Part shown: positions 10,702-20,275 of the stretch, in pieces
Layout: every line of letters begins with the position of its first letter
How positions within the stretch are numbered: position 1 is the stretch's first letter
Origin: Lachancea dasiensis
Taxonomy: Eukaryota; Ascomycota; Saccharomycetes; Saccharomycetales; Saccharomycetaceae
Length of the DNA stretch: 64,000 nt
Direction of reading: 5' to 3'
NCBI GenBank assembly: GCA_900074725.1
Contig: LT598458.1
Span: 1,178,001-1,242,000 of the forward strand
Notes under the pieces: model-generated
The model's database searches: none
Seen by the model: only the letters and a program-made list of their open reading frames with translations
Told to the model about the DNA's origin: nothing
Translations under genes and position numbers: made by a program

Positions 10702-12643
10702 TCATGCCTTCCTTCCAACTTTCAGACTCTTCACTCTCCTCATAAATTTATTTCCAGAGCCACTTTTCTTCTCACTCGGATCCATGCGCCCCCCCAGGTA
10801 CACATCCTCATCTGGGTCCACATTTTCATACTCCAAGTGGCCTGAATGACTCCTAGTGAGATGTAGTGGCTCTTGTCTGTGATTGGGGTGTAGTCGGTTG
10901 TAAGTGGCTTGAGCTCCAGTAGCAGGCGCGCCATCGAGGAAGGTTGTAGAACCCAATCCCTCGGTGGTGGGTCCGTGGACCAGTTGGGTTTTGCCTTTCG
11001 CATCAAAAGCTCCTATCGTCCGGGAGTTGGGTTTGATGGCGTCCACGGTGTTGGTTGAAGAGGAGTTGGCCACTTTGCTGTAAACCTTGTTCTTGTACAG
11101 GTAAGTATCATCGTCGTCGACTGAATCTTGACCAAATACCTCCTTCATGGGTGATTTGCTGTTCGCAGCGCCTGCGATCGACGAATTTGGCCCGTCTTTG
11201 GGGAAGGCCATCACAGGTGCTACTTTATTGTTTCTGTTGCGGTGAGGCGTGCACGCATCGAAAGGCCCGTCATGATGGAATGCACCGCCGAAAAGCCCCG
11301 TCACATCCAGTTTATCAATGGTATCGACATTTTTGGCCAAAGGTTTGGACGAGGCCGAGGAGGACGAGCCCTTTTTGTCCTTCGAGGAGCGACGGTGGCC
11401 AGACGAGTGCTTTTGGCTCGAGGACGACTCGCGACTGCTGCGATGCCTGTGAGAACGGGAGGAGGATGAAGCTGTGCCGTTGTGGCGCGACGAAGACGAC
11501 TTTTCACGAGGGCGAGAACTATTCTTCTTGGGACCGGCCACTTCCTCGTAAGAGGGAGGTAGGTCCTCGCCCGAGGGAGAGTCCGACAGTGGAGTCTGCT
11601 CCAAATACCGCCGTCTCAGCCGCTCTTTCTCCTCCTGTGCTGTTGGGTGCGTTGTCGTCGCCGCAGGCGCCTGCGGCGACGAAGACGTGGCAGACTCCAC
11701 GTCGCTGGCCGACTGCGGGCTGATGTCCACCAAAAACGGGTTTTTCGACGCTGGTCGTTGTGGAGGCGTCATGCTGTGACAGGCTTAAGTTAGTAACTGT
11801 ATAGGGGCAGGTGCTTGCACGACGCCGAACTGGAACTGGGGGAGGCGAAGTCGGTGCACTGGCGAGCTCTTGTTTCGAATCAACAGCTTATTAGAGAACG
11901 CTCTGTTTGCCGCTAACTTGGTGCGTTTTTCTGTTCGAAAGCACTAACTCCAGTCCAACATTCTGTTCAAGAACTTGCACGCGGAAATTCGCCGCTTGCT
12001 CACACCCCTTTGCGAAACTCATGGACAAAATCTTGAAACCCGCCTCTGTCGCAGATCCACGCTAAACGCTACCCAAATCCGGGTAACGCGGCCCACCCAC
12101 ACGCGCACAACACACACAAAGCGGACAAACACATGTCACGCCTGCGTTTGTTTATTGTTTGGTGTCAAGAATAAATTTCTGCCAAAAACTTAACTATTGC
12201 GCGTGCGGATGGAATGCGGAATTGCGCCTAGAGAGCTGACCCCTCTTATGTACCACGTAATCTCTCTTCTCCTCTCTTGCCAGTATCTGCAACTGCAAAT
12301 ACAACTAGAAAAACACATACCTTCTGCGCATAATGGTCTTCGGGTCCACCGCACTGTGTGGTGAGCCGATCGCCGGTGAGCCGTGAGGTGCTAACAGCTC
12401 CTCTTCGTGCGGCTGTTCCTCAATGCTGTTGGAAAAGCTCAGCAGTGAAGTGCTCTTGTGGGTTGCGGGCCGGGACCCGTAGGGACTGTACATCGCGTTC
12501 GACGATACCCACTCCTGGAATTCTCTGTCACTTTGGTGTACTTGTTGTTGATGTAGAACCGCGTCTTGGCGGAACGGATTGTTGGACGATAGGCGGCGGG
12601 CCTGATGGCCCTGGCCTTGGTCGGTACTACTAGTGCGCATCAT
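10702..12643 (-). CDS. PAL1: Pal1-family endocytic/cell-polarity protein, two exons
   Basis: Spliced CDS: exon 1 is 12643-12321 and exon 2 is 11773-10702, 465 codons including stop (464 residues). Exon 2 holds the Pal1 signature LDVTGLFGGAFHHDGPFDACTPHRNRN, split into GGAFHHDGPFDACTPHRN and its lead-in, and a Ser/His/Arg-rich low-complexity stretch. It ends in the basic tail FMRRVKSLKVGRKA. Each exon supplies an NPF motif (SSNNPFRQD in exon 1, SKNPFLVD in exon 2), the known ligand of EH-domain proteins such as Ede1. This fits a role at early endocytic sites. S. cerevisiae has two WGD copies, PAL1 (YDR348C) and PAL2 (YHR097C). The junction reads AG|C (Ser), and the downstream ATG of exon 2 stays in frame. 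Without splicing only a 112-residue fragment would form from exon 1. Confidence 0.88.
11774..12320 (-). other. Spliceosomal intron of PAL1
   Basis: The 5' splice site is AAG|GTATGT (intron starts at 12320). The branch site is a perfect TACTAAC at 11795-11789 with branch A at 11790. The 3' site is CACAG| ending at 11774, 16 bases from the branch. A nearer AG at 11785-11784 is too close to the branch to be used. Exon 1 ends in phase 2 and exon 2 supplies the third base, joining two open frames that both carry NPF motifs. The length is 547 bases. Confidence 0.9.
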
Positions 12644-13082
12644 TGGGCGCTAGCTTACTATTTTCTCTGGGCGCTTAAATGGAGCCGCCACTCACTGCTG
12701 GAGCGATGTTAATGTGGAAAAATCCGCTGCCGGTGGTTTCCAACGGCGTGGTGGACTCTGAGTGCGTGCAATTGGGCCGCTGTCTGTAAGCCGTGGTTTG
12801 AGAACCCGCGGGCGTGTACGTGGATGTGGATAGGTAGTAGTTGATCAGGTTACTAAGGTAAGCTAAATCGCGTTCGAAAATTTTGTATGGGATTAGGTAC
12901 GGATCGCTATGTACGAGGTGAGGAAGAGAGCAGGCGCGAGCAGGAGCGAGCGGACTGCTTAGCGGGCAGCGGTGGCATTGCGCAAGCCCTGGTCGTTGTT
13001 TTCAGCCTGGGCGAGGCATTGGTTGGCAGATACGCCGCGTTTTGCAAGAAAAATGCGCTTGTAGACGATGCTTGTCAAAAGT
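12644..13082. other. PAL1 promoter / SFB3 3' end
   Basis: The 439-base spacer is between tandem minus-strand genes. It contains the PAL1 promoter. No extra gene is seen. Confidence 0.5.
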
Positions 13083-15788
13083 CTAAAACTGGATGAATTT
13101 CTGGCCGATGTGCTCGTGGTCTTTCCCGTGCGACAGCTTGGTGTAGTCGTCGTTTTTCATCTTTTCTTTGATTCGCTTGTGCAGCAGCACGAGGTAATTA
13201 TCGTAGCTTTCAATCATTTCGATGGACTTGTCCTCGCATAGCAGCGAGGCCATAGTGTGGGCGTAGTGGCTGTCGATGTGGGGTCTCAACGGGATTACCG
13301 GAGCGAAGGAGCGGCCAACAAGTTGGGACCAGTTTTTAACCAAATTGCGCGCCTTTCCGTTGATGCTGCTGTCCACCACGGGAAGCGTATTCCCCGGCAA
13401 GCTAATTTCGTGGTGCTTGGTGGTGGCGGTGTCAACGTCCAGCAAGTCTTTCAGCAGATGGGAGTTTGTGTTCTCGTTGAACCACAGGTACACCGAAGTC
13501 CCGTCAAAAATAAGGTAGCACCCACCGTCGACCAGCTCGCGGCGACCGGCACGCACGCTCAAGGCTTCCGATGGGGTGGCCTGAAGTAGTATCTCATTCT
13601 GGTCGTAGAATGTGTAGTCGCTCTCCTGCAGGAGTTCGTGCAGTGGCAAAATCTGCGGGTACAGCTTGAACAACATTTGGGCTAGGTTCAACGTGTACCA
13701 CTGGAACATGTCGTAGACCCGCGCATTGCCATTTGCCGACTTAGAGTTGTTTTTCATGAGCTCGGTTTTCTCGAAAGACAGGAGATAAGCTGCGAGTGTC
13801 TTCAACGAGTCTGGTAACACCAGTTGGGTCGAGGATGAACCCGAAACCAGACCGCGGTACTGCGTGAGAATATCCACCAACTTATCGTCTATCGTCTTCC
13901 GTTTCTGCGCGAAATCACAGTCGGCCAGCGTGGTTAACATGTCGTGCACGATAATGCTAACGACGGCGTCTTGGTTGACAAACTTGAACACTTCGTTAAC
14001 GTTCTCGCTCACGGCGCCGGAAACATTTAAAGACCTCACTTTCCTCACGCCATCTATATCAGTGTATAGGACGGCGCACTGAAAATGAACATCGGCGGAG
14101 CTGGGAAGCTGACCGTCATACTTGAAAAGAACATTCAAGGTGGTGTCTTGATGCAGAACAGGTATAACCGGATCACGGTTTGTGTTGTCGACTGCATCCG
14201 AGTAATAGTTGTATATGGAAAGCCCCGAGGAGCAGCGGACTTTTAATTGCGCACCATAACCCACCGTGTTGGCCACGCTGTGCAAGATGTCATTCACAAA
14301 AGTAAATTCGTCCTTTTCTAACACGAAATTGGGATAATACTTGAGAAAGCCTGAGGTTGCTTTCACGGGCTGAGCAACAGAAACCAGGTCCACGAAAGCA
14401 GATCCCGTGCAAAACAAATCCAGTGAAATGTTAGACTCTAAGAAATCCCGACCCAACTTCAAATAAAAATCATTTTCACATTTGAGCGTCTTTTTGAGAG
14501 CATCTTCGTTTCTTAGCCGTAGATTGCCTTGGCCATAGGTTGGCTTGGTGCTCAAACTTGCCAAGATCTTCCCACCTTGACCACCGGTAATCGTTTCGAT
14601 CGCAATCTTGGCTGCCATCAAGGCAGACCCATAACAAGCTTCGAAACGATGCGAAAACTTGTTGTCGTCAATGTATGAGATAATCTTGCACAAAGTGTCT
14701 TGGATAACATGCATCGATTCATCGGGCCTCGAAAAGAGACCATTGTACAGTGGTAGGAAGACATCCTGCAAATCCGTTATCACAAACTCCTGGGCCTGAT
14801 GAAGTTCTTTTCTTAGGTTGAAAAACCTGACTTGCTTGTCAAAAGCCATGATAGCAATTTTACAATTTGGTTGTTTGGCCGCAATGTGTTCGATACATGT
14901 TCTAACCCCTTCGATCATGGCCAAAGAGGATTTGTTTTCATTGGAAAGGGTGGAGATATCAATCAGGAATACGTAGTGAAGAGGGAGATTTGCTTGGCCT
15001 GGTTTAATATTGTACGTTTCTGGGACCATAAAATCAACAGTTCCTTTGAAAAGTTCGGGCCTTTCATAAAGGTCTGATCTCATACCATTAGGATTTAGAG
15101 GTACAGAATACTCATCTGCCAATTGGGTGTTAACTCCGCAAAAATTGCAACACGCCTTCGAGTCGAAAGTAAAAGAGAATGCAGGGTTCACATACGCTCT
15201 ACACCTCCTGCACCTCAAAGGACCTCCTGATTTGGAATCGGGCACCGAAGGGACTTCATCATCAGGACTAGAATGAGCAAATGGTTGTATGATTGCTCCC
15301 ATAGGAAGTTTTGCCGCTGATCTGACCTGCTCGTTCTTTGGAACATTATACATAGTGAGACCCATTTTACGCGGGTCACTCGAATTCTGATCCACGCAGT
15401 AGAACTGGCTGGTACCAGATGGTGGAACAGAGTTATGTGATGTCACGAAATGATTGGTGATAAAAGACTCTTGGTCATCAAGTCTTTGTTTGGAAACGTA
15501 ATGGGACGTAATCGGACTTGATGCTTCGGGTGCTTGAAACGAGCCATTACTAGTCAGATTTGGCGTTGAATAATTGAATGCAGAAGGTTGCGTCTGCTGT
15601 GTCTGCTGTGCGTATGGCCCAGCTGTGGGTAAATTTGACTGAGAACCGCTCAAATTCGGCAAGCTTGCATTACTAGTTTCAAATGTATGAAAAGCTCTAT
15701 TCGGCCTCCGACTTTTTTTTATTCCTGAGCTCGATTGAGCTTCTTGATGTACCGATAAACTAGAGAAGCTACGATTGAGCTCCTGCAT
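13083..15788 (-). CDS. SFB3: Sec24-like COPII coat protein Sfb3/Lst1
   Basis: The product has 901 residues from the ATG at 15788 (MQELNRSFSSLSVHQ). Sfb3/Lst1 is a Sec24 paralogue that pairs with Sec23 in the COPII coat and selects bulky cargo such as Pma1 at ER exit sites. An unstructured Ser/Gln-rich N-terminus of about 180 residues comes first. The zinc-ribbon follows with CRRC and, 17 residues on, CNFC at about 190-220. Then come the trunk domain (LPLHYVFLIDIS, a vWA-like start), the beta-sandwich, the helical domain, and a gelsolin-like domain near SVYLWFNENTNSHLLKDLLD. The length (929 in S. cerevisiae) and the position beside the PAL gene match YHR098C next to YHR097C. SEC24 or SFB2 orthology is less likely because of this synteny. 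Confidence 0.9.
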   Translation of the reverse strand: MQELNRSFSSLSVHQEAQSSSGIKKSRRPNRAFHTFETSNASLPNLSGSQSNLPTAGPYAQQTQQTQPSAFNYSTPNLTSNGSFQAPEASSPITSHYVSKQRLDDQESFITNHFVTSHNSVPPSGTSQFYCVDQNSSDPRKMGLTMYNVPKNEQVRSAAKLPMGAIIQPFAHSSPDDEVPSVPDSKSGGPLRCRRCRAYVNPAFSFTFDSKACCNFCGVNTQLADEYSVPLNPNGMRSDLYERPELFKGTVDFMVPETYNIKPGQANLPLHYVFLIDISTLSNENKSSLAMIEGVRTCIEHIAAKQPNCKIAIMAFDKQVRFFNLRKELHQAQEFVITDLQDVFLPLYNGLFSRPDESMHVIQDTLCKIISYIDDNKFSHRFEACYGSALMAAKIAIETITGGQGGKILASLSTKPTYGQGNLRLRNEDALKKTLKCENDFYLKLGRDFLESNISLDLFCTGSAFVDLVSVAQPVKATSGFLKYYPNFVLEKDEFTFVNDILHSVANTVGYGAQLKVRCSSGLSIYNYYSDAVDNTNRDPVIPVLHQDTTLNVLFKYDGQLPSSADVHFQCAVLYTDIDGVRKVRSLNVSGAVSENVNEVFKFVNQDAVVSIIVHDMLTTLADCDFAQKRKTIDDKLVDILTQYRGLVSGSSSTQLVLPDSLKTLAAYLLSFEKTELMKNNSKSANGNARVYDMFQWYTLNLAQMLFKLYPQILPLHELLQESDYTFYDQNEILLQATPSEALSVRAGRRELVDGGCYLIFDGTSVYLWFNENTNSHLLKDLLDVDTATTKHHEISLPGNTLPVVDSSINGKARNLVKNWSQLVGRSFAPVIPLRPHIDSHYAHTMASLLCEDKSIEMIESYDNYLVLLHKRIKEKMKNDDYTKLSHGKDHEHIGQKFIQF

Positions 15789-16077
15789 CACCAGTGCCCT
15801 GTGTTATTCTTCAGCTATGTTTACGATGGACTAGCTTGAAGAGAGGCAATTTTAATGACACACAGACTATCACCTGGGACGGAGGTCAGTGCCCGGTTAG
15901 CGGTAGTTCTGAACCACCGCTTTGGATCTTTAAAACTTGTGAATGCAACATATCTATAAATGTAGTACTCCTGCCTCTAACACTGAAATTATTAAGTTAT
16001 TGTTTCTCATCATCTTCCGCTCGGGCTTGTAACAAAGGCCCGTATCTATTTCAATTCTGCCTCAATGGTCCTGTGAT

Positions 16078-17835
16078 TCAAACAGAAGTTGATAAGGCGA
16101 CCGTCAGAGCCAAGGGAAGTAAAAGGACAAATGCCTGAAATTTTTGCGGGAGGCTTGAACCCAGGGGACTAGGTTTAATCCCAATATTTGACTGCTTCCC
16201 ACTTTTCGTGCCAGTGGTGGTTGGTAAAGTGCTGTAACTTGTATTGTAGAATGACCTACCGGTGTTAATGACACCATTAGCAGAGACGGATGCTGTAAAC
16301 TGGTTGAAAACGTCGGCATCACTGTTGGACACCGCTGCAGTAGAGGGGGAAAGGACCAAAGACTCCGTTAACGTACCATTCTCACTCGTTGCAAAAGGGA
16401 TCGTACCTGATCTAATTGCGGAGGAGTTTTCAATAGCCTTGAGATTAGCGCTCTTAGAGGTCTGAACGTTACCGATGTGCGTTTCAGTGGCGGTGTCAAG
16501 AGATATCTCGATTGTGCTGGTTGATGAGGAGGCTGACACTCTGACAGCTTGAGCCATAGCAACCTGATTGCTTGCGAGCTCTGCAGCAAAGTATGTGTTT
16601 TTGATGAATGGGCCCCCGAGAATATTGAGCCCTCCAATATTCGTATTCGGAAGGAATTTTAGTTCGCAGGCTGCGCGTGAATCGGAAAAATGCAGAGTGT
16701 CATTGGTGGATGCATCATATGTGGAGCCCATCAAATCGCTCAAGGGCACATCAATTACCAGTTTGCCAAATTCGAAGGTTATGGATGCGCCTATCCGGCC
16801 TACGTCGCAGGCCAACAACCAGCGATCCAATGACGGCACATAATACGCATCTGCCTGTAACGCGATGCGGACAATCAAATCTAAGGGCAGATAGTTGTAA
16901 CGGTAGCGAGAATCTAGTAGGACGGGCTCCGCAAAGAAGTCATTAGTCAGGTTCAAGCTTTGCCCCGACTTCGATTTAACGTTCACCTTGCTTAAGGGTA
17001 CAATGGGATAACCGTTGGAAGTTTGCTGCGTAGCAGGATCATAGAACGGCAATGTATCAAACTTCATGAAGTCACCAGTGTACAGAGACCGGTCAACCCC
17101 TCCAAGAATAAGCACCCCAACGTCATCCTCGGCAACTAATGAATCTAGACTATCAACGGTGTCACCTCCAAGCCACATCGAATAAGAGGGCGAGTTCAAG
17201 AAACCGTTGGATGTTAGACGATCCAAAAAGTAGAAAGATTCATTGAAATTCGATGAGTTCGATTGAGAGTCGGGGGAATAGATCTTCGAACCTAGGCCCA
17301 ATGCTCCAAGCTGCACCAGTAGCGCAGCAGAATCGGCATAGAAAAAAGCTGAGTCTGGAAGTGTCAAAGTGCTAGAGTTAGACCGCCAACTGAGTGCGTG
17401 CTTGGAAAAGTTGCCAAGCAAGTTGTGCGAGTTCGCTGTCTGACTTGAGCTCACCTTGAACTCAACGGTGTCCATGTAGGTGGATCCATTGAACGAAATA
17501 CGATCGTTGTACTGGATGTTGAAATCGTCGTCGCCAGACAGACTTTGAGACGTAGAGCTCTCATCAGCATCGAATATAGTGAAGACAGACGAGTTCTGCC
17601 CGGCGGAATCGCGCGAAGCCTTCAACTGGGGCGAAAAAACCCACATGTACGGTTGTGAAATGTCCACACGAAGCATCTGAGTTTGTGCGGGGGTCCCAAT
17701 AGATGCATTCACATAATACAGGCCAGTCTTATCCTTGTGTATTTCAAGCCAAGGAAACTGGCCTGCCTTAAATTGGTCAGAGTAGACCAAGCGCGCTGCC
17801 AGTACGCCTAGGAGTAGGAGATGAAACGCGACCAT
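16078..17835 (-). CDS. YPS7: Yapsin-like GPI-anchored aspartyl protease Yps7, atypical active site
   Basis: The protein has 585 residues. A signal peptide (MVAFHLLLLGVLAARLVYS) opens it and a hydrophobic GPI-attachment tail (FVLLLPLALTVALSTSV) closes it, so it should sit at the cell surface. The pepsin-fold body is recognisable: VNASIGTPAQTQMLRVD, YLPLDLI, and a Ser/Thr-rich stalk before the tail. The two catalytic aspartates seem to be kept (Asp58 and Asp308). Their motifs are not the usual DTG/DSG: the first reads DIS and the second DSR. Many N-glycosylation sequons (NSS, NGS, NSN) are present. Synteny matches YDR349C. The family is clear, but whether it is an active protease is open. Confidence 0.88.
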   Translation of the reverse strand: MVAFHLLLLGVLAARLVYSDQFKAGQFPWLEIHKDKTGLYYVNASIGTPAQTQMLRVDISQPYMWVFSPQLKASRDSAGQNSSVFTIFDADESSTSQSLSGDDDFNIQYNDRISFNGSTYMDTVEFKVSSSQTANSHNLLGNFSKHALSWRSNSSTLTLPDSAFFYADSAALLVQLGALGLGSKIYSPDSQSNSSNFNESFYFLDRLTSNGFLNSPSYSMWLGGDTVDSLDSLVAEDDVGVLILGGVDRSLYTGDFMKFDTLPFYDPATQQTSNGYPIVPLSKVNVKSKSGQSLNLTNDFFAEPVLLDSRYRYNYLPLDLIVRIALQADAYYVPSLDRWLLACDVGRIGASITFEFGKLVIDVPLSDLMGSTYDASTNDTLHFSDSRAACELKFLPNTNIGGLNILGGPFIKNTYFAAELASNQVAMAQAVRVSASSSTSTIEISLDTATETHIGNVQTSKSANLKAIENSSAIRSGTIPFATSENGTLTESLVLSPSTAAVSNSDADVFNQFTASVSANGVINTGRSFYNTSYSTLPTTTGTKSGKQSNIGIKPSPLGSSLPQKFQAFVLLLPLALTVALSTSV

Positions 17836-18064
17836 GGGGAGCAGTTGAAACCCAGTCCTAGTGGGATGTCAATATTTGGCAACAAATGCTCACGAATGAT
17901 ATGCCAAAGGCGATTAATTTGCAGTGTGCAGTGTGTCTTGTCTGCTTTGGTGAGTATCATGGCCGAGCCAACGACGGTCAAATTGAATTCAAAAGGAACG
18001 TGAGTCAGTCACCTGGAAAGCTCTATAGGGTGTGGATCGCGCCTCTGCAAAAATTTCACATGTT
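17836..18064. other. YPS7 promoter and tRNA-Met 5' flank
   Basis: This 229-base divergent spacer lies between YPS7 and tRNA-Met. No coding signal is seen. The change between the two ancestral synteny blocks falls here or just downstream. Confidence 0.5.
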
Positions 18065-18137
18065 GCTTCAGTAGCTCAGTCGGAAGAGCGTCAGTCTCAT
18101 AATCTGAAGGTCGAGAGTTCGAACCTCCCCTGGAGCA
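18065..18137 (+). tRNA. tM(CAU): Elongator tRNA-Met (CAU), intronless
   Basis: Seventy-three bases fold as a cloverleaf. The acceptor stem starts GCTTCAG and ends CTGGAGC plus A73. The D arm has TAGCTCAGTCGG (A box), the anticodon loop CTCATAA gives CAU, and the T arm has GAGTTCGAACCTC (B box). It differs at only about one position from S. cerevisiae elongator tRNA-Met. A T8-9 run shortly after the 3' end (about 18145-18153) is the Pol III terminator. Confidence 0.97.
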
Positions 18138-18361
18138 TTTGTGATTTTTTTTTAGTACTCTGTCAAGTTCTTTGGTAATTTGTATGCCATGGCTTAATAT
18201 TACCTTATTAAACAGGGTCGCGCTCACACAGGTGGACAGCCTCAACAGAGTTGTTGTGTTGATATATCGTTCTAATCCAGCCTGCGCTTCAAAAATGCGC
18301 ACTGTCTGCGACTACGTCCGTTTGAACCGGTTGGACATCTGGGCCCAAGATCACTTCCTAC

Positions 18362-18389
18362 CGTGCTGTCACACATGTGTGACAGCACG
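18362..18389. repeat. Perfect 28-bp palindrome
   Basis: The half-site CGTGCTGTCACACA is followed directly by its exact reverse complement with no spacer. It lies 225 bases after tRNA-Met and about 920 bases before the hydrophilin start. The function is unknown; it could bind a dimeric protein or form a cruciform or RNA hairpin. Confidence 0.9.
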
Positions 18390-19309
18390 AGTATGCTGAG
18401 AGCGGTGAGCATTATTTCTCAAGACAAGACCTTCTGCCAAGCTCTGACGCTGGCTCCACAGGATGGGGGGAGGCCGCCGGACCAACATCCAGTGTCACGC
18501 TCCGTCACGTGCCGACCCAATCCGCCCCCAAGCTCCGTATGGCCAGGATTTATTCTGGTCAGCCATCTTGGGAATGGCCAGATATGCCAGCGTATCTTGT
18601 TCGTCAGAACTCCTGACCCGTGACGCCCCCTTGAGTTCGTGCTAATTCTAGACACTGGGGTCCGGCTTCTGTGGCAAAGCCAGCTACGTAAGGGTGCCTT
18701 TCCATTTGACATAATTGTCCCCAAGCGTCTGTTTCACTCTTGCGAATACTGTTGTAGGTGCACAAGCGTCACTGATGATGGCCAGACTTTGCCCGTCGCG
18801 AAGGCCGAAGCCAAGTCTATGTAATGATGATTGTAAAGGAAGGCTTGGCAGTGATCAGAACAATAGCAAGGGTAGTCGTGGTGATATGAGCCACCGGGTG
18901 AGCGTGGTACACCTGGCCCCAGCTGCGACGCCCTTCGTGTGCCCTACCTTCATTACGTTTGCTTTTGTGTCAGCTGTTGAGCACGCATGTGACTGGTGAC
19001 GATTCCTTGTGAGGGAAGGTGTGGAAGCTACCCCGAGCCCCGCAGTGGAGGCAAAAATCACGGATTCAACAACTTTACCAAGAGCATCCACATTTGCAAT
19101 GATGCGCATTGCTTACAACGTATTCCCCACACATGGCAACTTAACGTGGGGCTCCCCTAAGTTACAAGTAGCAAGGCTACATTGAACTATTTGCTTTAGG
19201 ATCTTGTGAAACTCATATATAACACCACTCGTAATGCCAACTTGATATCTGTCTAGACGTTTACCTTCCTAACACCATCTCTAAAAAACAATAGTAACAA
19301 ACAACAAAA
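18390..19309 (+). promoter_or_regulatory. Hydrophilin promoter with TATA box and STRE-like sites
   Basis: A TATATAA box lies at 19216-19222, about 90 bases before the ATG, a normal yeast distance. Stress-response-like CCCCT cores are at 19154-19158 and 18628-18632. STREs bind Msn2/4, which fits a stress-protein gene, but 5-base cores occur often by chance. The rest of this 0.9-kb stretch shows no gene. Confidence 0.5.
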
Positions 19310-19738
19310 ATGTCTAACATCATCCACAAAATGTCTGAAAAACTTACTGGTCACGGCCATCACGATGAGGAGCGGGACGACCAAGGAAATAATTTAAGCT
19401 ACGAGCAGCGCTCAATGCGCGATACGCAGGGTAAGAGCGGTATGCCAATGCCCTCGCAGCATTTAGGTGATACGGAAACGACGTCGGGCCACAAGATGCA
19501 GAGCAAACATGGAGGCTACGAGCAACAAGAGCGCGATTTAGGCGGAAACACGGGCGGATTCACTAGTAACCGCAGCCATCCTGCACAGCAGATGCCTGGT
19601 CCTATGATCAGTGGCCAAGGTGTCAGTGACGACGCCTGGGACGAGGGCGACGCCGACGTTGAAGGCAGAGGAACGCGTCGTAAAGAGGGCAGCCGTATGG
19701 AAAACTACGCCGATGAGTACCAGCAGCGCTACTTGTAA
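19310..19738 (+). CDS. GRE1/SIP18: Gre1/Sip18-like hydrophilin
   Basis: This small, strongly hydrophilic protein has 142 residues, rich in Gly, Gln, His, Asp and Arg and poor in hydrophobic residues past residue 12. The N-terminus MSNIIHKMSEKLTGHGHHDE resembles Gre1 (MSNLLNKFADKLHGND) and Sip18, LEA-like proteins that help survival of desiccation and osmotic stress in the cytosol. Short glycine-rich repeats with little order follow, and it ends NYADEYQQRYL. Its place directly upstream of ECM5 and MMT1/2 matches SIP18-ECM5-MMT1 (YMR175W-YMR177W) and GRE1-MMT2 (YPL223C-YPL224C). Similarity outside the first 20 residues is compositional, so the call rests on N-terminus plus synteny. Confidence 0.82.
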   Translation: MSNIIHKMSEKLTGHGHHDEERDDQGNNLSYEQRSMRDTQGKSGMPMPSQHLGDTETTSGHKMQSKHGGYEQQERDLGGNTGGFTSNRSHPAQQMPGPMISGQGVSDDAWDEGDADVEGRGTRRKEGSRMENYADEYQQRYL

Positions 19739-20275
19739 GAAGCTACATTTTTTCTAAGTAGCGATTGAAGCTCTACAGCAGATGTTCATATGTAAATTTG
19801 GTTTAAGGGAAGTAACGAATTGATGATTTATGGTATAGTTCACGAAGTTTTCTGGCTTTATATTAGATGGCCACCAATGCGCTGACTGTAGTGAGATGAG
19901 CGGCGCGACGTTGGGCGGGTTTGTTAAGCTGTTGCATAAGCTTCTACATTTTCCTGACATCGTTTTGTACAAATGTGTCACATCTTTTTGATCTGTGCCT
20001 CGCGGGTTAAGTGTGAACAGACCGTCGATATTTGAGGTCTGACGGTTGCATTTGATCCGTGTATGAGCTGTTACGGATATCCTATTCGTGCCTCGGTTGG
20101 TGACCTCTACTTAGCGCCTTCTCAGTTGGCTTGGTATACATTCTACATTTTATATTGGGCTATATTGGATGATGGTAATTAATATCTAATTGAAATTTGA
20201 GAAACCACCGATTCAAATCTCAGCCAGCAAGGCATCCAGCTACACGCCCAGGGCTTATAAAAACCTCCTTTGGCC
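19739..20275. other. ECM5 5' region
   Basis: The spacer is 537 bases between tandem plus-strand genes. TATAAAA at 20256-20262 sits only 14 bases before the ECM5 ATG, too close for a usual yeast start, so the true TATA or the true start may differ. No gene is seen. Confidence 0.5.

Noticed and set aside
11055-11723. A 222-codon plus-strand frame inside PAL1 exon 2
   Set aside because: It is antisense to the Pal1 signature region; the Cys/Arg/Ser-rich product is a shadow of Ser/His/Arg codons.
15789-16138. A plus-strand 114-codon frame between SFB3 and YPS7
   Set aside because: It spans the SFB3 promoter and the YPS7 3' end, has no recognised similarity and only chance length.
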